A stretch of 64,000 nt of DNA from positions 17,510,498 through 17,574,497 of the forward strand of contig OU964921.1 in assembly GCA_918807975.1 (NCBI GenBank). The letters run 5' to 3'. Positions 1 through 64,000 of the stretch are shown here, piece by piece. This DNA comes from Aplidium turbinatum. Lineage: Eukaryota > Chordata > Ascidiacea > Aplousobranchia > Polyclinidae. Positions within the stretch are counted from its first letter, which is position 1. Every line of letters starts with the position of its first letter. Position numbers and translations under genes: made by a program. A model generated the notes under the pieces. The model saw nothing but the letters and a program-made list of their open reading frames with translations, was not told the DNA's origin and did not search any database.

Positions 1-57767
<57,767 letters not shown>

Positions 57768-57974
57768 TGATCTTGGAAGCACTTGCTTTGTATCGTCGTC
57801 ATCAACCTCATGAAGTGTCTCCAAATCGTTCTTGTTAGCTTCCCACTTTTCATTCATGCTTCTCTGCAGAAATGAAAAGGTTTCAATGAGATCACATGAG
57901 ATATGCTGTAAAGATGCCTTGACTTTCTATATGATAGTCTGGTTTTGCCATTAGAACGTATTCTTGAGTAAAGT

Positions 57975-58205
57975 AAAGGTAAAGGTCCCATACTCAGATA
58001 CTGAGCTATGGGGAATGAGAAGATAAGGTTTTCATTATACTAAGCCTTCGGCACTAAGGAGAGTAGGGTGGCCAGTTCCTTTCTCTCGGCCGCCTTTACT
58101 TCAGCAACTATGCCCACCCAATTTATTACACCCTGGGTAGAGGTGAGCGGTGTTTTTCGACAACCAGCTGAAGCCGGGAGTCGAACCAGGTTTGCATTCT
58201 TGAGT
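57975..58205 (-). mobile_element. SINE-like repeat
   Basis: Reverse strand has a B-box-like CTGGTTCGACTCCCGGC near 58180, then CACCCAGGGTGTAATAAATT and ends in TACCTTTACTTTACTC. The layout (B box, CCCAGGGTGTAA, CTTTACCTTTAC tail) matches a SINE seen in several animals; family name not certain. Lies in the KLHL24 3' UTR or just downstream. Confidence 0.55.
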
Positions 58206-58353
58206 AGCTGTAGGCAAAAACATTAATCTTGTTAATAGCCTACTAGACATTTTAAGTGACTTGAGAAAATTTATATGTAGCTCACTGTGGGCTATATTTA
58301 AGATCCTGCACTGGCATGTTGCGTAGCTGGTGATTTCTTCCAAGGGACACACA

Positions 58354-58359
58354 AATAAA
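58354..58359 (+). promoter_or_regulatory. Possible AATAAA polyadenylation signal
   Basis: First canonical AATAAA after the KLHL24 stop, about 590 bases downstream and just beyond a SINE-like repeat. Position fits a 3' UTR, but no transcript evidence is available and variant hexamers may be used earlier. Confidence 0.3.
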
Positions 58360-58597
58360 GTACCAGCCATTTTCTGGCTTGTTACAAAACGTGATAAGGC
58401 CCGTTTCGTGTATACTGTAGAGCTTTAGATGGGTGTATCTAGATTTTTTGTCATTCTCTTAATGATACATTGTGTGCAACAATACTTTCTGAAACTTTTT
58501 CATTGTCATTCTCTTCGCACTTCATTTTGCTTTTAAATCCTTTTCGCTTTGTGCTTTATATTTATGCGTGTTTTCGTAGATCTATTGATCTTTAGTT

Positions 58598-59449
58598 GTT
58601 TAAACGGTATCCGGACAACTGCCCCCCGGACAATTGCCCCCTTAGAACAACTTCCCCCGGATAATGAATAACAAGAGAATAATAAGATTTAAACATGACT
58701 TGGTGAAGTTCATTCATAGCGCGAAGAACATCTTTACTCGTTACACCGAACAAAGGAAGGCAGGCGGAAGGATTGCAAGTCCAATATCAGGCAGATGCTG
58801 ACATTGCTCTAAAAATTGGTATGCTTCCAGCTCTGGCTTTCATTCGACCAAATGACGTAGTTGTTTGTTTTTGTTGCGTTTAGTGCGTTAGCGCGTTTAA
58901 AGCACTTCAGGATACTATGCCAACAGAAGTTGACTCGATCGTAGATTACTTTGAAGATGTCTTCATCGGAAGAAGGCTACGCATCAATAGACGATCACTC
59001 CGTTTTCCAATCAGCATGTGGAGCATGCATGATCGTGTAGTGGAAGATCTTCTCTGCACAAACAATTCGTTGGAAGGATGGCATAACCACCTTCAAGCTA
59101 ACATTACTACATGTCATCCAAACGTTTGGAAGTTTATAGACGCATTAAAGAGCGAGCAGGCTTTAGCAACGATAACAATTAACCAAGTGGTTGCAGGATT
59201 CCCTGCACCACCGCCCAAAAAACGCTATCAAGACTGTTCAACCAAAATCACAATGTACTGTAGGCCTACTTGACTTCTTAAGAGGAATCGCTCATAATTT
59301 ACATTTCTTGTGGCGATGTTTATATATATTTCTGTCTCAAATAAGAATCAAACCATTAGCGCTAATTAAAAAAAAGTTTACTGCACTGTTTGATGGAATT
59401 GTCCGGAGGCAATTGTCCGGGGGTCAATTTGTCCTATATCCGTGTAAAC
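58598..59449 (+). mobile_element. MULE remnant with GGACAATTGCCCC ends
   Basis: Ends GTTTAAACGGTATCCGGACA and the complement of GTTTACACGGATATAGGACA, each followed by GGACAATTGCC words. Plus strand encodes KIGMLPALAFIRPNDV (about 58815) and, at 58917-59273, TNNSLEGWHNHLQANITTCHPNVWKFIDALKSEQA in pieces, the C-terminal region of Mutator-like transposases. The catalytic core is gone. Confidence 0.82.
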
Positions 59450-60861
59450 TGTTCTAACTTTTTCTTGTTTTAAAACATTGTTTGTTTTTTACATGGGTTC
59501 TAGGCGCTTGTACAGTAAATGATCAAAATAGTTAAGAGAATGTTTACGCCTTTCTTCAGCACAATACGCAATCGTTGAACATTTGCTGTTATCCTCAGAT
59601 AAACGCTGGGATTGCTTTGTGAGTTTAAATATGGATTTTTGGAAGTAGCCTACGGAACGTCCAACTTGCTGACCAGAGAAGGCGCATAAGCGTGCTAGCA
59701 GTTTTTTCACATAATAAGTACAGCATAAATGTTGTAAAATATAGGTAGACCAAAACCTTTTTGCTTTAAAACTAGCCGAAAGTTTACAAAACGGAAGAAC
59801 GCAAGATATTAAACCGCACAAAGTTAATCCAAATTGAATTTGACAGCAACTCATTCATGCAATAGTGTTTTTAAGAGTGGGCTATTTACAATTTACAGTC
59901 CTTATTAATCTGAAAATAAACTACAACTTTATCAAAAATTTCTCTATTCACTTGACACTTTTAAATTTGGAAATTCCGAAAAGCATCTAACAGATGTAGC
60001 AGGCGTCAAAGAGTATAGTACAACACCTGACAAACCTGTAATTTGCTTGTAAGTAAATTTGCAAACACTATTACATTGATAAGTTAATAAAATGTCCTAT
60101 ACATTTATTTCATGGTTAGTTTAAGGCTAATAAATAATGGCAAGCTTTGCATTACGTTAGCAACATTTTTTTCTTGCAATTAAAAGTATATCTGGCAATA
60201 CTATTGTTTATCCTTTTCTAAGAAATTCTTGGTTTAAACTAGTGTAGAATTCTCGAGTGGTGAAGCATAATAGGCTATATGACTATCTGAGTGTCGGTTT
60301 GAGAAAGATATTTGACCAAATAATTGGGATTGATAGATCATGAAATAGAATTAATTATCAACAAGAGACCTTTTAAATGGCCCATTAAGCTAACACCTGT
60401 GATTAGTTAATGAAAAATCAAGCTGAGCAATGAATGGTAGATTCAAATTAGTGGATTACGGTTAGTACAATAAAGAAAGAAATAGTCATCTGATGAAACT
60501 GCTTAATTGGCCGTTTTGCTAAATCGTTGCTCGGTGGATGATCTGCTGTTGGTGCATGTGCATCCAACCCTAAAAGTGCTGTTGTTCAATATTCGTTGCT
60601 CAAATAGTTGCTAGTTGTAGAAAAAAGAAGGTTATGTTAGGTGTTCAGTGTTCACTGGATTCGTGTTTTCTTATAAACGATTTAAAATTGACGGGTCCAT
60701 GAGCGTATCTGATTTAGAATTATTCACTTATCACAGTCTACTTCAAATTTGGTAGGTAGCCTACTGGGCAGTCATGCAAGTATCCAGTGTAATTGTAGGG
60801 GAATTGTAGGCTACAACGTAGTCTACTTGGTGTTAGTGACTGATTTTCGATTTGTCGAGCT
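59450..60861. other. Downstream DNA: no feature seen
   Basis: AT-rich intergenic sequence between the MULE and hAT; no coding or TIR pair recognised. Confidence 0.5.
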
Positions 60862-60869
60862 ATTTAGAT

Positions 60870-61626
60870 CAGGGTTTCCCAAACTTTTTTGGGCCACGGA
60901 CCACTATTTGTGAATCTGTTTATTCGCGGACCCCCAATGCAAAGGTAAAACTAAATAAAACCGAATTTTGTTTATTTAAAAAACTGACAACATCAATGGG
61001 ACGGATGGGATTGCTTCTTATTGCATAAGTCATCGACTCTCGGAGTTATTTGTGAAAGGCAAATTCGTAAGTCAGGGTCCACGGAAAGTCTGGACCAGTA
61101 TTTTGTCTTCATGTTGGTAAGAGCTCAAAATGCTGTCTCACACATGTATAGGTCCATGGCAAAAGGCAATAAAATTTTAGTTGCCTTTTGCGATAGCAAT
61201 GGGTATTCCTCCACAACACTCAACCAGAAAGATGCAATAGCTGTTTGATTGAAACTAAGCATTAAAGTTCGATCAGATGATAATTCGGCGAATTCTTCTT
61301 CTTCGCGTCCGTACAGATCAGTCTTTGCAACAACAAAAGGGTTTAAAATCCAGTCAAAATAGACGAGGAATACGAGAATTTTTCGTAAACAACTTTTTAA
61401 CTGCAACGAAGGTGTAACAAGTAAGATTTACGATACTGGATAGCAAAAGCTTTCGAAATCATTTAAGTTATTGCAAAGAACTGCGGCAATTATCCTTGAC
61501 AGGGTACCGTACGTACAGTACAACATATATGTGTGACTTTTTAATTTCTTGTCATATCGCCACGGACCACCTGTGCAGTCGTCGCGGACCACCAATGGTC
61601 CGCGGACCACAGTTTGGGAAACCCTG
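60870..61626 (-). mobile_element. hAT element with transposase C-terminus
   Basis: TIRs CAGGGTTTCCCAAACT and AGTTTGGGAAACCCTG; 8-bp duplications ATTTAGAT at 60862-60869 and 61627-61634. Minus strand retains SVVEEYPLLSQKATKILLPFA (about 61180), the dimerisation region. Confidence 0.93.
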
Positions 61627-61805
61627 ATTTAGATGGAGCAATTTTATTAGAAAATGGAATCCTCAGACACACTTGCTGAGCTAAGAATTGATCATTCAAA
61701 CCATAGCTAGCAATAAAACGAATTATTTCACAGAATTGCATAGCAAATTTTTTTCAAGTCAATTTACTTTGTTTCCATAGTACCATAGGCTATATAGGTC
61801 TAAAC

Positions 61806-61850
61806 CAGGGGTCGGTAACCTACGGCCCGCGGCAGTAGCGCAGCAACGCA
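61806..61850 (+). mobile_element. Single hAT-type end (CAGGGGTCGGTAACC)
   Basis: CAGGGGTCGGTAACCTACGG followed by CCCGCGG, like the end at 32768. No partner found. 61851-63530 shows no recognised gene. Confidence 0.5.
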
Positions 61851-63530
61851 AAATACCGCCCTTGGATTTTTGCACGAAATGCCCCAGTTGAGTAGGCTAG
61901 CCCTTATAAATTAGACTCATAAATTGATAAGGTGTTGATTCCCATAAACGATGTTTGCTTAACCGCTGCAGCACGTCCAGTGCTGTAGCGTCATTTTTAA
62001 ATGTAAAACCATTGGATTGTTAGCTGGGGCTCCGAGAGGGGGGGCGGAAGTCGGGCAACTTTCCTCCCTAGCATAACATTGAAAAGGAAAAACGAGTAGT
62101 TTTTCGTTTTGTCACTTTTGAAGGGGGCCAATTTTTACTACTAAAATAAAAATTTAGGCTATCAACATAAAAATAAACAAATTTTTGAACGAAATGCATA
62201 GTTACAAGTATTTTTCGATCATTGTAGGTGCTGCTTTAGATGTTTCTAATCAAGAACAAACCATTCTCGTATTGAGTCCGGCTTTAAATTGCTTCAACAC
62301 GTGAAATCTGATGCTGTTAAGCCTGCTGATCTCTGAACGTGTTATGTTGTTCTAACTTGGAAACTAGTGCTGCTTTGGCTAAGCGTGTACTATTTTTGCT
62401 GCATATGATAATGGATCCAACATATCTGGAAAACTGTCCAAGCAAGATTGAAGGAAGTAAATTCTTCCTGCCTATTTTCTGCTTATGGATAGTTATTGCT
62501 TAAACGTAGGCTACTAAAGTTGGAGTTCATGGCGTGCAGGGTTGTCCAAATATTATATCATTTTTAAGTAGCCTAATTGATCGACGAAGCTTATGTCAGT
62601 TTCAATTGCAGCCAAAACAGATAGAAAATTCTAAAGAAAGCTATCCCATTTCCAAGCAGCCTACTTGAGCAGTTTCAAACCTGTGCTTCTCTGCATTATG
62701 TAGATTACAATCCAAAGCCAGATCCACTCTACTAACCTATTTATGCAGCGATAAAGAACTGTTCAATGTTTTTCAGCCCCAGAGGCTCACACGACGACGA
62801 CGAATGGACAATAAGCTGATGAATTCAATGAAGTTAAAGAAAGATGTAATCAAAGTTACAGAAAGCTGAAAAGAGTAGGCTACTCGCAAGCTTAAGTTGT
62901 TACAGGAACTATGATTTAAAAAAAATATTTTAATTTTTTGGGAACGGAACGCTTCAACGACTCCGCTTCACCAGCTCAATCATACACTACATAGTAGGTA
63001 CACAACTACACACGCAATTTATTGACCGTACAGTACGCTATGTTGCAAAGGATTCGTTAGCTGTTGGTAGTTTGTTAACAAACGTATCAACAATCTCAAA
63101 GATGTTAAAGATAAGTTTGAAGTCCTATGGAAATGTCATCGCATGTCTGATGTGTAGTTGCGGGCATGTGGAACAAATTTAAACAAGTTGTACAGCAATG
63201 ACATTTTGGATGAGTTGGTAGGCTACTTTTGAAAGAAAACTACCCAGCGAGCTTGAGCTACAAACCGGAACGTATCACTTCATGATATCAACTCAAGGAA
63301 ATCATTGATTGCGACTTTCGAAACACTTTTCCAAATATTTTTGTTGCTTTGAAAATTTGTTACGTAAACCAGTATCTCCAACGGCTGCGAGTTGAAAACG
63401 TGGTTTTAGCACACTGAAATTTGTAAGAATTGTTTACGCTCCACCATGACTCAAAACCGAGTGAACAGTTTATGCATGTTGTGCATCAAATTAGATCTAA
63501 CAAAATCTTTATTATTTGATGCTGTGTACC

Positions 63531-64000
63531 TGGTCACAGCAGTAAACCATAATCTCTTCGTGGGAAAATTGTAACATAAGATTCCCAAATCAGTTCGTCT
63601 GTATGTAATGACCGAAAAAGAAACACTCCTTTGAAACGTCTATTCAAAAAGTGTATTTCTGTAAAAATAGCCTCAAAGCTGTCGAAAATGGGGTGAAACG
63701 CGATACACCACTAAAAACTTGTCACTACAATCCAAATTACTTAGATAAAAGACAGAATTTTCGTCCAGCTGGCAAGCACTAAGCAAACAGTTAAATATGC
63801 CTCCAACTTTCAAGCAACCATTTTACGAATGACTAGAATAATTTGCGATATCTCAAACTCACGTAAACAGTAACTGTGACGCAATAATGAAAGGCATTGT
63901 TGCGCAATTCTAACAAGTGTCCAAAGGTGGTGATGCAATGTTTCATCAGGTCTTACGAACGATGGTGCAATATTTGGACATTTTCTAGCAATTTCCATGA
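63531..64000 (-). repeat. Diverged BEL/Pao LTR copy, runs off the window
   Basis: Aligns over its length with the 525-bp LTR of the BEL/Pao fossil (TGGTCACAGC, GTAAACCATAATCTCTTCGT, CAATTTCCATGA), but with many differences, so an older insertion. It could be a solo LTR or the edge of a full fossil outside the window. Confidence 0.85.

Overview
The window is animal DNA, AT-rich, with one clear host gene. It holds a kelch-like gene on the + strand, split into 11 recognisable coding exons (positions 1 to 57767). Its predicted protein matches the KLHL24/KLHL6 branch of the BTB-BACK-kelch family. The exons are 109-260 bases long (the last carries only 46 coding bases), phases agree at every junction, and together they give 529 codons plus a stop. 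The first exon is cut by the window edge, so roughly the first 90 residues (initiator and N-terminal BTB) lie upstream. The only unusual exon feature is loss of the second glycine of one kelch double-glycine pair.

Almost everything else is transposable elements in the introns. They include at least eight hAT elements with terminal inverted repeats (TIRs) and mostly perfect 8-bp target duplications, several MITEs, three Academ-like DNA transposons (XPG-type nuclease plus cysteine-rich C-terminus), a MULE remnant, several LINE families (a jockey-like one with (AAG)n tails, CR1/L2-like, an RTE-like endonuclease/RT type, and a large R2/NeSL-like element), tRNA-derived SINEs and a BEL/Pao LTR element with near-identical 525-bp LTRs.

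Layout. 1-5.3 kb: exons 1-3, a 382-bp inverted-repeat MITE, a truncated LINE and a hAT nested in a hAT. 5.3-13.3 kb (intron 3): CR1-like fragment, Academ-like element A carrying a hAT, LINE pieces, and a 298-bp-arm hairpin. 13.3-19.2 kb: exons 4-7 with MITEs, a SINE and a hAT carrying a mariner-like MITE. 19.2-23.9 kb (intron 7): a foldback insertion, a 230-bp direct-repeat pair and a 950-bp MITE. 24-44.2 kb (intron 8): hAT, BEL/Pao element, CR1-like LINE, hAT, and Academ-like element C inserted in Academ-like element B. 44.2-57.4 kb (intron 9): a triple nest of hAT-type elements, a short LINE and the R2/NeSL-like LINE. 57.4-57.8 kb: exons 10-11. 57.8-64 kb: downstream DNA with a SINE, a MULE, hAT pieces and a diverged BEL LTR running off the edge.

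Organism: metazoan, probably an invertebrate with a repeat-rich genome. R2/NeSL-like, Academ, BEL and ZBED-type hAT elements together are common in marine invertebrates and basal deuterostomes. A 13-base match to the core of the Ciona spliced leader (11156-11168) is a weak hint of a tunicate, not proof. No bacterial gene, CRISPR array, rRNA or free-standing tRNA gene was seen.
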